This document shows, one piece after another, positions 23,401 through 32,850 of a stretch of DNA of 64,000 nucleotides. The number at the start of each line of letters is the position of its first letter. Position 1 is the first letter of the stretch. The notes beneath the pieces are model-generated. The model worked only from the letters and a program-made list of their open reading frames with translations, was not told where the DNA came from and made no database searches. The translations under genes and the position numbers were made by a program. This DNA comes from Ceratopteris richardii (lineage: Eukaryota; Streptophyta; Polypodiopsida; Polypodiales; Pteridaceae), in contig CM035438.1 in the NCBI GenBank assembly GCA_020310875.1, positions 102,063,063 through 102,127,062 of the forward strand, given 5' to 3'.

Positions 23401-24230
23401 GCCGGTTCATTACCGTAAGCAAAGGCTTCCGTCCACACCTCAGAAATTTCCTGGTGGACCGAGGGGAGGGAAAATGATGTCTGACAAGCCTGAAACCAAG
23501 GAGCTTTCTGGAGCATGGGAATTGGTTTGAAGGACAGAGTAATCGGATAGTGGTCTGAGATAGTGAGGTCCATGTGTTGAGAAATCGAAGGAAGACCCCA
23601 CTGAAGGATGGTGTTCTGGTCGATGTAGCATCTATCAAGCCTTGCTTTCCTCAAAGAGTCCCCCGACTGGAGATTAGACCAGGAGAAACCTTGGTTGTCT
23701 TTCACTTCGACCAGGTCGAGATGGAGCTTGATTTTATCCCAAATCTCCTTCTCCTGACCGTCAATAATTTTCCCCTTGTTATTCCATCGGTCTTCAAGAG
23801 ATTCAACCATGTTGAAGTCCCCACAAATCAGAACATTGTGTGAAAGGGAGTCAAGGGAAGCCCAAGTATCCATTCTGTCTGTTTCCCCATTAGGGGCATA
23901 AATTGAGACCACAGTGAACTGGAAAGGAGACCCGAAAGAGGCAGCAATCCATCGATGATTCCGACCTTCAAAAGTCGAGGTCACATTGTTAGACAAGGCG
24001 TGACTAATACCGATAGAAGCACCCCCTGTCCCTCTAGGGTGAGAAGTGGAGAACCAAAGGTGGTTCGGAGAAATGCATTTAAGCCGTTTTTGTAGATCCT
24101 CACTGTCGATTTTAACCTCTTGTAAGCAAATAAAGTCAGGGGCGAAGCACATGTCTTTGAACCACTGGCCAAGAATCGAAGCTCTTGACGGGTCAGACAG
24201 ACCCCTAACGTTTAGAGATGTGAATTTCAT
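20406..24230 (-). CDS. LINE ORF2: endonuclease-reverse transcriptase
   Basis: 1274 residues, starting at the ATG at 24230 that overlaps the ORF1 stop. Residues 1-230 are an APE-type endonuclease that would nick target DNA: NVRGL (7-11), LQEVK (36-40, with the catalytic Glu), GDFN (137-140) and SDHYP (225-229). The RT domain spans about 450-790: GKSPGPDGLTNEFF, KIDFDKAYDRLEWDF (about 589-603), RQGCPLAPLLFAI (650-662) and catalytic FADD (697-700). A zf-RVT zinc-binding segment lies at about 1095-1155 with CKRCHRCIEDLAHLFFDCP. No RNase H domain is evident. The length is normal for plant L1 ORF2. All catalytic residues I can identify are present, so it may be active or recently so. The protein would act with ORF1 on its own RNA in target-primed reverse transcription. 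Confidence 0.95.
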   Translation of the reverse strand: MKFTSLNVRGLSDPSRASILGQWFKDMCFAPDFICLQEVKIDSEDLQKRLKCISPNHLWFSTSHPRGTGGASIGISHALSNNVTSTFEGRNHRWIAASFGSPFQFTVVSIYAPNGETDRMDTWASLDSLSHNVLICGDFNMVESLEDRWNNKGKIIDGQEKEIWDKIKLHLDLVEVKDNQGFSWSNLQSGDSLRKARLDRCYIDQNTILQWGLPSISQHMDLTISDHYPITLSFKPIPMLQKAPWFQACQTSFSLPSVHQEISEVWTEAFAYGNEPAKCWRNAVERTRKILIRTQKAIRGIRKKRREMVYRRLSRLEEEVNKGKLHCQQGLLKIRGRLRLEEEVQRKNLQIFFKEWWAGKADKPTKEMCNILKRKQARDSIPLMVDNNGTECRTEMENRTIIVEHFTNLLGVSTPLSPHRRDSMATISRVAQTRIPQNLIALLDANISENEIIEVIDALPNGKSPGPDGLTNEFFKSFKLQVATPLRLVWQEALSFGALPECINNGVIKLIHKRGDKNKIENWRPITMLQTGYKIIAKVIANRISCHLKSWLCEDQKGFIKGRSILEAIIDIWEGLAFAEESAQDLVFIKIDFDKAYDRLEWDFILQSLKDLGCSQKFTKMVSTLLGNASTRININGKLSEPIRLKRSIRQGCPLAPLLFAIASNGLSCLLKHHMDAGNLKGLSLPRNHGQMVVRLFADDMNAFVHNDINSIEMFWWCLHTFCMASGSKINHAKTAFRAISGPTPQLLVDRGCQVIPSGQVFRLLGIPMGFDISMEQRWNWVLSKLDSKLNQWKGMQVNLAGRAMVINTFMLSTMIYFISCWRPKEKDLAKVERICRNFLWTGDPNRRGVPKIKWETCISPKDSGGLGILDIAVLADKLAAKWLIKAWSNRESSWAKLIFRNTGDFTFVGLPGWEDIGILTLLFSPHPVCPKGSSLVCSLWKNWNKAKQFIRISDDWKWAAGIRQNDSIWFPISGIRGVDSWNLQTARRLWNKGFKEWKQLWKQETRQWIRFEDLDPRLSITFEEWTLLQSRCLAWDRSTTRLLCGQDPPCSEGLKWSNGKKLSKIPNFKGEVDVHHTLNKRWCLAWTKLRWELKFMSLWHPLIEVKKSVLMWQVLHKGIWTNARANKICGVPPWCKRCHRCIEDLAHLFFDCPKSRVVWHHVSRVLRITSQINWQQVMLGEAIGCSSRLWNAIRGEALWKIWRERCAVNFDQTPKEWSIEKSLFLLGKRISRVKSSPPFRHHCIYLLENNKLKPKWVPHEGDDNVIHLICNAL

Positions 24231-24232
24231 TA
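24228..24232 (-). promoter_or_regulatory. ORF1-ORF2 stop-start overlap (TAATG)
   Basis: The ORF1 TAA (24232-24230) and the ORF2 ATG (24230-24228) share one base. The same UAAUG arrangement supports translational coupling by termination-reinitiation in the silkworm LINE SART1. Coupling here is inferred from the arrangement alone. Confidence 0.7.
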
Positions 24233-25549
24233 ATGATGGTTGCCCTCTTTGAGGGGAGGGACCCGATCTTTTTTCTTCTTGTGGTCTTCTTTTTTCTTCC
24301 CTACTTCTTGACTTAGGATCCTACTCTTGAGGGGGCTCTTCCAAGGCATGCCGGAAGGTTGTTTACCTTTAAGCTTGGACTTTTGTTGCGGTAGTCTTGG
24401 AAAGCATACCGGGAGGGTAGGGCCAAGAGCGGAGCTTTCGCTGTCTGGGTTGTCTTCATTGCTGGTAGTAAAGCCTTCCTCTTTACTCGTGGTGTAGCCT
24501 TCTAGGTTATCTTCTTTGCTGGTAGAGCACCCAAGTGAATTGTCAGTGGGGTCTTCTTCCAAGAGGTTGTCCCCTGGGAAATCGAGTTCATTAATCTCTT
24601 TTTCTAGGTTACAGTATATGTTATTCGAGGGGGCAGCTGTCGTAGCATTCCTTGTTTTTGATCTTCGAGGGCTAACTTTCCTCTTGTGTCTCACTTCAGT
24701 GAAACCTTCTGAATCCGTCTCAGCAACGCGAGTTCCCTCTTCTTCCTCCATTGGATGGGGATGACCCCGAGTGTCGTTTTGGGGGATAGGGTCTAGGGTC
24801 TCATCTGGTTTAAGCTTGTTTTTATTGGTACTTTTCTTCAGTGGGCAGTCTTTGATCCTGTGACCTTGAAGCCCGCACCGGAAACACGCGTTTGGCAGAT
24901 TCTTGTAAGTAACCTCTTGTGTCCAGGTCATACCATCTCCATAGTTTATGGAGATCTTCGAGGGAAGGACCTGGTTCAGGTCTGTTTCAACGCAGATCTG
25001 AGGATGCCATCTAGCATTGAAAGAGTGTTGAGCTCCATCGTAGATCAACCCCCCAACATCTTGTCTTGCGGCCATCGGGCGACCGATTGGTGAGACGATT
25101 TCACGAAGAAATCCATACATGAAGAAAGGCAGATTGGGAAGCTCCACCCAAAGCGGGTAACGAAGAGGCTTTGATCTGTTCGGGACAAAGTCTGGGGTCC
25201 ACTTAAAAAGGCAAAGGGTGGACCGGCCCACTTGCCAGGAGCCGGCCTGCAGGGCTTGGAAAGCCATCTCTTCGTTCTCAAAAATAAGAAGCAGGTGATT
25301 CGCCGGCAGGAATTGACATTTGGACACGATTAGGCCTCGTGGGAACCACTCCTTACGAAGCCAAGTTCTCACACTATCAAGAGATGGCCTGGGGCCGAAC
25401 ATTTGACCGATCAGGCAAGTTTTCTTCAGTTCTTCCTGCTTTGCCGCCACCGACTCCTTGCATAAAGAGACCTCTGGGGGCGCGACGTCCACTGGGACAG
25501 ATTCCAACTCAAGGGGGGACACGGCCTGAGGGGGAGCCACAAAGTCCAT
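24230..25549 (-). CDS. LINE ORF1: DUF4283 and CCHC zinc-knuckle protein
   Basis: About 439 residues from the first ATG (25549); upstream in-frame codons lack an earlier ATG. Residues about 40-210 resemble the DUF4283 region common in plant LINE ORF1 and related plant proteins (VRTWLRKEWFPRGLIVS, LLIFENEEMAFQAL, LRYPLWVELPNLPFFMY). A single CCHC knuckle, CFRCGLQGHRIKDCP, lies at about residues 222-236. The C-terminal half is Ser/Glu/Lys-rich and includes a short repeated TSKEDN/TSNEDN motif. The protein probably coats the LINE RNA. It lies one base upstream of ORF2 in a bicistronic arrangement. No disabling change is seen. Confidence 0.93.
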   Translation of the reverse strand: MDFVAPPQAVSPLELESVPVDVAPPEVSLCKESVAAKQEELKKTCLIGQMFGPRPSLDSVRTWLRKEWFPRGLIVSKCQFLPANHLLLIFENEEMAFQALQAGSWQVGRSTLCLFKWTPDFVPNRSKPLRYPLWVELPNLPFFMYGFLREIVSPIGRPMAARQDVGGLIYDGAQHSFNARWHPQICVETDLNQVLPSKISINYGDGMTWTQEVTYKNLPNACFRCGLQGHRIKDCPLKKSTNKNKLKPDETLDPIPQNDTRGHPHPMEEEEGTRVAETDSEGFTEVRHKRKVSPRRSKTRNATTAAPSNNIYCNLEKEINELDFPGDNLLEEDPTDNSLGCSTSKEDNLEGYTTSKEEGFTTSNEDNPDSESSALGPTLPVCFPRLPQQKSKLKGKQPSGMPWKSPLKSRILSQEVGKKKEDHKKKKDRVPPLKEGNHH

Positions 25550-25689
25550 GACCAAAGCTTGAAAGGAGCAAGATTACCCAAGGGAAGGCAATAATCCTTA
25601 ACGCTTCAAACCAAAGGACCTTTGAATCCCAGCGCCCTTACGGCCCACTTTACAAGAAACCCCTTTTTTTTCACTCACTCTTTTTTAAT

Positions 25690-25910
25690 TTTTTCTCTTG
25701 GGAGTGAATTGTATGAGTGGAATAAGTGAGTGTGTGTGCAAGTGTGGGTGTAAGTGGGAGTGAGTATATGAGCACGTAAGAGAGTAGGAAAGTGAAAGAA
25801 GAGGAGAAATAGAGAGTGAGAGAGAGAGAGAGAGAGGAAACACCAGCAGTGAGAGGTAGAGAGATAGCTGAAAGTGGGTAAGGGATTGAGAGCGAAGGAA
25901 AGAGAAAACC
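25690..25910. repeat. GT/GA-rich low-complexity tract with (GA)n
   Basis: Purine-rich sequence on the plus strand, with GTGTG runs and a pure (GA)n at about 25816-25836. The minus-strand frames over it are pyrimidine-coded artefacts. The sequence beyond the other end of the LINE (20165-20260) is of similar composition, so the LINE may have landed in such a tract. Confidence 0.8.
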
Positions 25911-27519
25911 CAAGAGCGGATCCCACTCTTCTAGTGGCACGTACCATTTCTAAAAAAATATGGCCTTCCCACTTTCAAATGTCCTATATCATTCACATAA
26001 GTGAAATTATGCAAAGTAATTGTTGCTTCTTTTTTTTTTTTTGCATTTTCATTGATCGATCCAATGGACCTGTAAATATAAAATATAGAAGCTTTATCCT
26101 TCTTACATGTATTTTCACCTTCTTTTGCATACACAATTTCACCATTAGCCATTGATGAGCAAGCTTGTGAAACACTTTCTTGAATATCATAAAAAGGTTC
26201 ATGACTTATACAATCAACTAGATCTTCCATAGAGTACATCAAATCACTATGGTTCCCCTATCGTAAAACCCAAGACAAGGAGTATGTGTGCTTATAATTC
26301 ATAGAATTATAACAATTTGAACAAGAAAACCATTCTAAACTACAACCCAAGGATTTTACTAAGCCTCACCAATAATTTACAAAGTCCAACCTTTCCATGT
26401 CATGTTTGGAATTTTTGCATGTTGAAATAGTCTTGAGTAACTTCCAATCTCACCTTTGCAATTGTGAAAACATCATTACTAAACATTATTTCTCTATGCA
26501 TACATATCAAATATACTATGTTTCTAGTAAACTTTATATCATTAGAAAGCTTGCAAGATGAGTTATGATAAGCTAAAAGCCTCCAAAACATGTCAGTCAA
26601 GGAAAGACAAACATGCTTCCAAAGTTGATCGGGTACTAGACCGTCACTCACTAGATACAATGTCGAGGACAATTTGGATGCTTGTCAAATTACTTTGGGA
26701 TAATTATCTCAAAAATCAAGCTATGTGATTGCTATAAAAACTCTTACAACACTATATGAGTAAAAAACAAGTAATTTGAGAAATCTTTGATACTTTTTAA
26801 AAGAAAAGAAAGATGGCATCTTTCTCTATTTTGCCTATATATAAGCACTCTTGAGATATCTTTTTCCTCTCCTTTTGAAGGTTAGATCTTTCTTCATTTG
26901 TTCTCCCAAGATTATCTTGCTTGCATGTTTTGATATTCATGATCGAATGGAGGGCATGGTGGATGGAAAAATTGGAGCTTTTCCACTACCTATCTCTTCT
27001 CCATTCGTTTTTTTACTTCCTTGAATCGCATCTTCCTTCTAATCTAGGCTTGGCCTCTTCATTTCCCCTTCCTTTTCTCCTTCTTCGCCCCTCTTTCTTC
27101 TTTCTTTATTCTCCCTTTAGTCTACCCTTATTCATCTTCTCCTCTCCTCTTCCTCTTCCTCTTTTGTTCTCTCTTTCTTCTTTCCTTCTTATTCCTTTAA
27201 TCTCTCCATACTCTTGCTTTTCTCCTCTCCCTTTGTTCATTATCTTCCTCTATGTCTTCTTAGTACTCCCTTCTCATTTCTTTGCATCACAAATGGCAGT
27301 GATTAGTTGATGTGAGGTTCAATTTCTTGTGCAAATGAATTATCGCATGTTGTAGCTTCCACATAGCTTGCTTAGGGTGCACCCATAGCCTACATATCCA
27401 TAATCTCAAGGGATTCCATGTACTATTGGTACAAAAAAACTATGTTTTTTATGGGTACAAGCTGTCAGGTAATAGTGTGATAGTGTTCACGTAGAGATAC
27501 CACTTCTAGTGTTTGCTTA
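25911..27519. other. No recognisable gene; pyrimidine-rich tract at 26990-27270
   Basis: A 103-codon minus-strand frame at 25931-26242 has protein-like composition but no motif I recognise; I do not call it a gene. A CT-rich tract (TTCTCC/TTCCTC-like) at about 26990-27270 gives a spurious Leu/Ser/Phe-rich frame. Confidence 0.5.
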
Positions 27520-29572
27520 ATGTTGCGAATTGCTAAAGAAATGGTCAGTGATGATGGAATATGTCAAATTAGGAGTGATAATTTGGAAAAGAACAACTTT
27601 AATTCTTGGCATTCTAGAATGATAAATTTCGTAATGGGAAAAGGCTATCACAACTACATCAAAGGAGACAATGAAAACCTTGCAATTACTAGAGAGAAAT
27701 AGATTGCAGACAAGTTAAGAGCATATGAAGAGTGGAATCAAGCAGCACATAAGGTAATGTGTTGCTTGTCTGTTAGCATATAAAATATCATGATTGGGCA
27801 CATATAGATGGCAAAACTCCAAAAGAGGATTGGAACATTTTGATCATATTGTATGAGACCAATGCAAAGGCAGAGAAATTATAACTCAAGTATGAGATAC
27901 ATACACAAGAACAAAAGAACATGTCGATAAGTGACTACACCTTAAAAATAAAACGTATAGGTGAGTCACTTGCACCTATTGGTGCCAATCTAGATGATGA
28001 TGATAAGATTGAAGTGTTCATTTGTGTTTTAGGAGGTGTGTATAAGAAATTTAGAACTTCTATTCAGACATAGGAGAATATCCTAATTTTTTCTAATCTT
28101 TTCTCCATGCTGGTAATTGAAAAAAATAACCTTGGTGAAGAATCAAACTCCCAAAAACTTGGTTCTTAATAGACATTCTACTATGGTAGAAGAGGAGGAC
28201 GAGGTAGAGACTTCAAAAGTGGAAGAGGAAACAATAACAAAGACCAAGGTCAACAACAAACTAATGCAAGAGGTAGAGTATAACTTTGAGATAGAGGAGC
28301 CAAGGAGGTTGTCGAAATTCAAAAGAAATGATGTAGATAATGAAAATAAGGGATGTTGGAATTGTGGTAAGCTTGATCACTTTTGAATGTGATTGTAGGT
28401 TGAAGAATCAAAATAGTAGAAAATAACAAAACATCTATGCATCCACAAGTGCAAATGGTTCAGAGAAGCTCTTTATGGTCCAACATCATATGATGAACAA
28501 AATATCTATAGATGTTTAAAAATCAAGTTTTAATTTCTAGTACATTGATTCAAGTGTTTCAAATCACATAACCAGCCATGCAAAATGGTTTAGTAGTTTG
28601 CAAAATTTACCAATTCCTACGATTATTGAAACAAGTAATGATGCATGGCATCCTATCAAACATACAAGAAAGATAACATTGTTCATGGAGGATAGGAAGG
28701 AAAAACACCTTGCTGATGTATTGCATGTTGCGAATATAACAAAAAAACTAGTTTTTGTTCGAAAAATGGTTGACTAGGGATTACAAGTCTAGTTTGTTTT
28801 TGATGGTTTATATAAGGAAGATTATAAGAAGGGTGGTAGCTTGATCTCCAAAGGGAACAAAGTGGATAGGATGCTTACTTTCAATGTGAAAATTCTTGAA
28901 AGGAGTGCAAAAATGGTTGCAAAACGTGCAAGTATTATTGTTAACATAGATATATGGCACAAAAGAATTGGACATGCAAGTTTGCAAAGGCTAACATTGA
29001 TGCAATCAAAGGAGCTTGTCAAGGGATTACCAAAATTCAAGGTTGAAGACATACAAAAGGTATGCAAAGCATGCTAATTTTGTAAACAATTAAGAGCATC
29101 ATTTCCACATGATGACCATGTTAGTGAGAATGTACTAGAGATAGTGCATATAGATGTTTGGAGTCCTACAAAGACCATATCCATGGGAGGTTGCAGGTTT
29201 TATGTCACATTCAATGATGACCATACACGAAAAAGTATAGTTTTCCTTCATGAAGGAGAAGAGTGAGGTGTTTAATCACTTTCAAAATTTCAAGGCTATG
29301 GTGGAAAAGTAGATAGGGAAGTATATTTAGACATTAAGAAATGATGGAAGAGGTGAATACATATAAAATGAATTTATTTCTTTTCTAAAGACTCATGGAA
29401 TTTGAAGTCAATTTTCATGCAAGTACGCACCACAATAGAATGTATTGCTAAATGTAAAAATAGATAGATTTGAAGAAATATCAAGAGCCTTGATGGCTGA
29501 AAAGGATATGCCCTCATTGTTATTAGGCAAAAGTTGTGCATACTACTATATACATCATGAATAGAAATCCAG

Positions 29573-29614
29573 CTACTTTTGTACAACAAGCAACTACTTT
29601 TGTACAACAAGCAA
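29573..29614 (+). repeat. 21-bp in-frame tandem duplication
   Basis: A 21-base unit beginning CTACTTTTGTACAAC is repeated exactly twice within the family D integrase remnant. It encodes two copies of a seven-residue TFVQQAT-type peptide. Confidence 0.95.
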
Positions 29615-30637
29615 CACCTGAAGAGAAGTTTATAGGTAAAATTCCAAACTTATCAAACTTGAAAGTATTTGGCTGCATTGCATATGTAACTATTTGAGAT
29701 GAATTGAGGATGAAGCTTGACCCAAACAAAGAAAAATCTATCTTCATTGGGTACTCCTTTGAGAAAAAGGGATATAAATGGTACAAGCCAATCACATGTT
29801 AGGTGAAGGTAAGCAAAGATGTGGTGAGAAGGACTTAATGTTGACTCAAATGAGAAAGGAAATGTCTAAAACTCAAGTGCACAATATCAAGTTTTGAGTA
29901 GACCATATGTGTCACTCATAAATAGTTCTAATTCAAACCCATGGAGTGGAAGATTGCATGGAAATTTCAATCCTAAAAATTCATCAAGGTAAAGAAAATA
30001 TTTTTGTTAGTAATAAAACATCTACATGTTTTGAAGATATTGATGGAGAATAAAGTGATCCAAAAAAGAGTCTTGATGAGGAACTTGGATTGTCCACTAT
30101 GAAGACTCCAAGAATAAGAAAGGAACATGTAGATGATACAACAAAAAGAATTAATCTATGACCAAGAAGATCTAGGAGGATGCAAAATTCAATGCAATGA
30201 TTGACATATGATAGCTAAATGGATCATCATTGTGCTTCCATAAGCAAAGTAATACAAGATGCTGAAAATTCTTGTTTTGAAGATGATTGGAAATGCAGAT
30301 TAGGAGAAAAATATTGATGAGGACATGGCTACACTTTATGGAAATGAACATGGAAGCTAGTTGCATTGCTGCAAGGAAAGAAACCCATAGGCTATAGGTG
30401 GGTTTACAAGGTAAGGCATAATGCCAATAGTAGCATAAGTAGATATAATGCATGATTGGTTGCAAAAGGATATGCACAAAAATAATGGCATTTGTTATGA
30501 GGAAACCTTGAGCCTTGTAGCTAGAATTGGCTAGTGGTAGAGCACTTGTTGAATTGGCTACAACAAAAGGATGGTTTTTGCATCAAATGGATGTAAAGAA
30601 TGCTTTCTTACATGGAAACTTATAGGAAGAAGTATGT

Positions 30638-30838
30638 ATGGACCAACCACAAGGATATAAGGATTCAAAGTATGCTAAATATGCTTGTAAGATGAAAAAG
30701 AGTTTATATGGGCTTAAACAGGCCCCTCATGCTTGGCATGCAAGGGCTAATGATTATTTAACATGGATTGGATTTTCTATGTGTGATGTAGATCACCCAT
30801 TATATGCAAATAATGTTGATGATGGGTATTTATGTTGA
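30638..30838 (+). pseudogene. Copia RT palm fragment (family D)
   Basis: An open stretch of 66 codons with MDQPQGYKDSKYA, KMKKSLYGLKQAPHAWHARA and DVDHPLYANN, the copia RT region just ahead of the YVDD box. The catalytic box appears in the next frame as IYVDEFIIGG, where the second Asp is replaced by Glu. Confidence 0.8.
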
Positions 30839-31295
30839 TGAATTTATCATAGGTGGTGATTATGAAGAAGACATTGAAGAGGTAAAGAAACTCCTTATGT
30901 AGGAATTTCACATGAAAGATCCTAGTGTGCTGTGCTACTTTTTGAGTATTGAATTTATACATATGAAAATAGTTAGATGGCTATCCAAAAGGCAACATGC
31001 CTTGACTATACTGCAAAAGTATGGGTGCATCGATGCAGATTGGGTGGGTAGTGTTCCCAATAGAAGATCTACTAGTGGTGTTCTATTTTCACTTAGGAGT
31101 GCTAATATTACATGGAGCATTAAGAAGTGACCCATTGTTGCTTTGTCAAGTATAGAGGTTAAATATAGAGGTGCTACAATGGCAACATGTGAGACATTGT
31201 GACTAGAGATGCTACTTGCCGATTTAGGTGTAGAAGTGCAAAATCCTATTACCATTGTTTCACATGATCCTAGTAGGAGGTGGATGAACCACACC

Positions 31296-31395
31296 TTAAG
31301 AGAGAGGATTAGGAAGTAGTCCTCAACCATGGTTTTTTGCGGCAAGTGGTTAGCTCATCATACTCCTAGATGGGAGGTTGGGAGTTGAATTCTAG
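31296..31395 (+). repeat. Dispersed tRNA-like repeat, copy 1
   Basis: TTAGGAAGTAGTCCTCAACC through GTGGTTAGCTCATCATACTCC and GGGAGGTTGGGAGTTGAATT. The same order of blocks recurs at 40755-40845. An A-box-like TTAGCTCA and a B-box-like GAGTTCGATTC (best preserved at 40708-40718) suggest a tRNA-derived SINE. This copy follows directly on the RNase H end of family D. Confidence 0.5.
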
Positions 31396-31884
31396 ACATT
31401 CGTATGAGAGCCTAAATGAGGAATTGGGCAACATGGAGGTTGGAAGCCTCAATCGTGGGCACATTATCATTTTATCATGGGTGAGGTTAAAATTGACCAA
31501 GAAAGAAGGTGCATGGGCATTTTAGCACCAATAAAGGGTTGGATAGGTCTAAAATAGGTTCACATGCTAGATTTTGAGGCTAGTCTAATATAATCCTTCG
31601 TTTATGGTTCCTTTGATATATCTGAGAACTCTTTGACCTACAATCCAATGTGGATCCTTTGGACAATGCATGAATTGTGATAGAACTCCCACTGGGTAAC
31701 TAAGATCATGTCTTGTTAGTGTATCATAAATCAAACTACCCACAAGAGATTGATACTTCCTCATATCTTTGTATTCTGCACCATCATATTTACTGAGCTT
31801 GTGATTAACTTCAAGTGGAGTTGTAACTTCTCTGCAATTTTCCATTCCAAACTTCTTCAACAAGTTCAGTAGATACCTTTCTTG

Positions 31885-32850
31885 TTACACACATATGCCA
31901 TGATCTATATAAGTAACTTCCATTCCAAGAAAGTATGATAACTTTCCTAGATCACTGATCTTAAACTCTTTCTCAAGTAATCTCTTTACCTCCTTGATTC
32001 CTTCGTTTGAAGTACCTGTGATTATAATGTCATCCACATAAATACAAATGTAGATTGTACCTTCCTCTGTTCGTTTGATGAGTAGACTTGGATCTGCTTT
32101 TGAACTTTTATATCCAAGATCATTGAGATACTTCACCAATCTATAGTTCCATGCTCTTGGAGATTGCTTCAATCCATAGAGTGCTCTTCTCAACCTGCAA
32201 ACAAAATTTGGATACCTAGAATCTATAAACCCTTGAGGTTGTTCCATGTATACCTCATTTGATATGTATCCATTCAAGAATGCATTCTTTATATCCACTT
32301 GACTCAAAATCCATCCTTTTGAAGTTGCAATAGCAATGATTGTCCTTATAGTTGACATCTTAGCTACAGGACTAAATGTCTCATCATGATCTATGCCATA
32401 AGTTTGGGCATAGCCTTTCACCACCAGTCTAGCTTTGTATCTGGATATACTTCCATCTGCAAGCTTCTTCACTTTATAAACCCATTTATTTCCAATTACC
32501 TTCTTACCATTTGGTTTAGGAACACATTCCCATGTCTTGTTCTCCTCTAGTGCATTGAACTCTTCCTTCATTGCTTCTTCCCATTGTTTCTTACCTTTAG
32601 CTTCATCATAGTTCTGAGGTTCTTCATCATCTTTGACCATGTAAGAATAATTCTTCTGAGTTATGTAAGAAGTATCATAAGAATACCTTTCTGGTTGTCT
32701 TCTTATCCTACTTGACCTCCTTGGTTCACATTCTTCATATGTGTCTAGATACACCTCTTCATCAAATATAGGAGCTTCTTCATTCCTTCTTGTTAATCCA
32801 TTTTTGGTTGTACTTGCTTGCAAATAGCTTTCATCTTCATTTACCTCCAC
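31885..32850 (-). pseudogene. Copia family A reverse transcriptase ORF
   Basis: 321 open codons. They run from the integrase-RT linker (EPRRSSRIRRQPERYSYD) through the RT fingers (GNKWVYKVKKLADGSISRYK, YGIDHDETFSPVAKM) and palm (SQVDIKNAFLNGYISNEVYM, RALYGLKQSPRAWNYRLVKY) to the active site (CIYVDDIIITG) and the connection (FKISDLGKLSYFLGMEV). A TAG ends it. The match continues in the same frame as 31585-31863 (QERYLLNLLKKFG, TPLEVNHKLSKYDG). The RT catalytic residues look intact, but RNase H is missing, so the copy is dead. It is labelled a pseudogene for that reason. Confidence 0.88.

Larger units (their letters stand above)
20261..25660 (-). mobile_element. Apparently intact LINE (plant L1-type non-LTR retrotransposon)
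   Basis: The minus strand carries two long open ORFs, a 3' untranslated region (20405 down to 20282) and a poly(A) tail seen as a T run at 20261-20276. ORF1 encodes an RNA-binding-type protein. ORF2 encodes an APE endonuclease, reverse transcriptase and C-terminal zinc-binding domain. No stop or frameshift is seen in either. The 5' end is not fixed; about 100 bases upstream of ORF1 look like leader. A 9-base TGTGTGTGC occurs next to the tail (about 20250-20258) and at 25731-25739, but both flanks are GT-rich, so it is weak as a target duplication. This is the best-preserved element in the window. Confidence 0.93.
27520..31295 (+). mobile_element. Decayed Ty1/copia element (family D)
   Basis: A full set of copia domains in order, all broken by stops and frameshifts. 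Gag is at 27520-28400, with LEKNNFNSWHSRMINFVM and knuckle GCWNCGKLDHF. Protease is near 28545 (YIDSSVSNHIT in place of DSGAS). GAG-pre-integrase is at 28800-29080, with WHKRIGHASLQRL and VCKAC. Integrase runs 29090-29830, including VHIDVWSPTKT and IFIGYSFEKKGYKWY. RT spans about 30280-31020 (GYRWVYKVRH, MDVKNAFLHG-like text, LYGLKQAPHAWHA). RNase H is at 31024-31290 (DADWVGSVPNRRSTSG). RT joins RNase H at about 31022 with the intervening connection region deleted. No LTRs were identified. Confidence 0.88.

Noticed and set aside
20250..25739. Confident target-site duplication for the intact LINE
   Set aside because: The shared TGTGTGTGC lies in GT-rich sequence on both sides, so chance is likely; the true 5' end is not defined.
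25931..26242. 103-codon minus-strand frame of protein-like composition
   Set aside because: No motif, no repeat in the window, no context; length is within chance for this sequence. Left as an unrecognised frame only.
26921..27310. Leu/Ser/Phe-rich 129-codon frame resembling a membrane protein
   Set aside because: It is the translation of a CT-rich tract; composition explains the apparent hydrophobicity.
30520..30560. A tRNA A-box-like GGCTAGTGGTAGAGCAC
   Set aside because: No B box or tRNA fold follows, and the segment aligns with copia RT text on both sides (LVARI... then ELATTKGWFLHQM), so it is coincidence.
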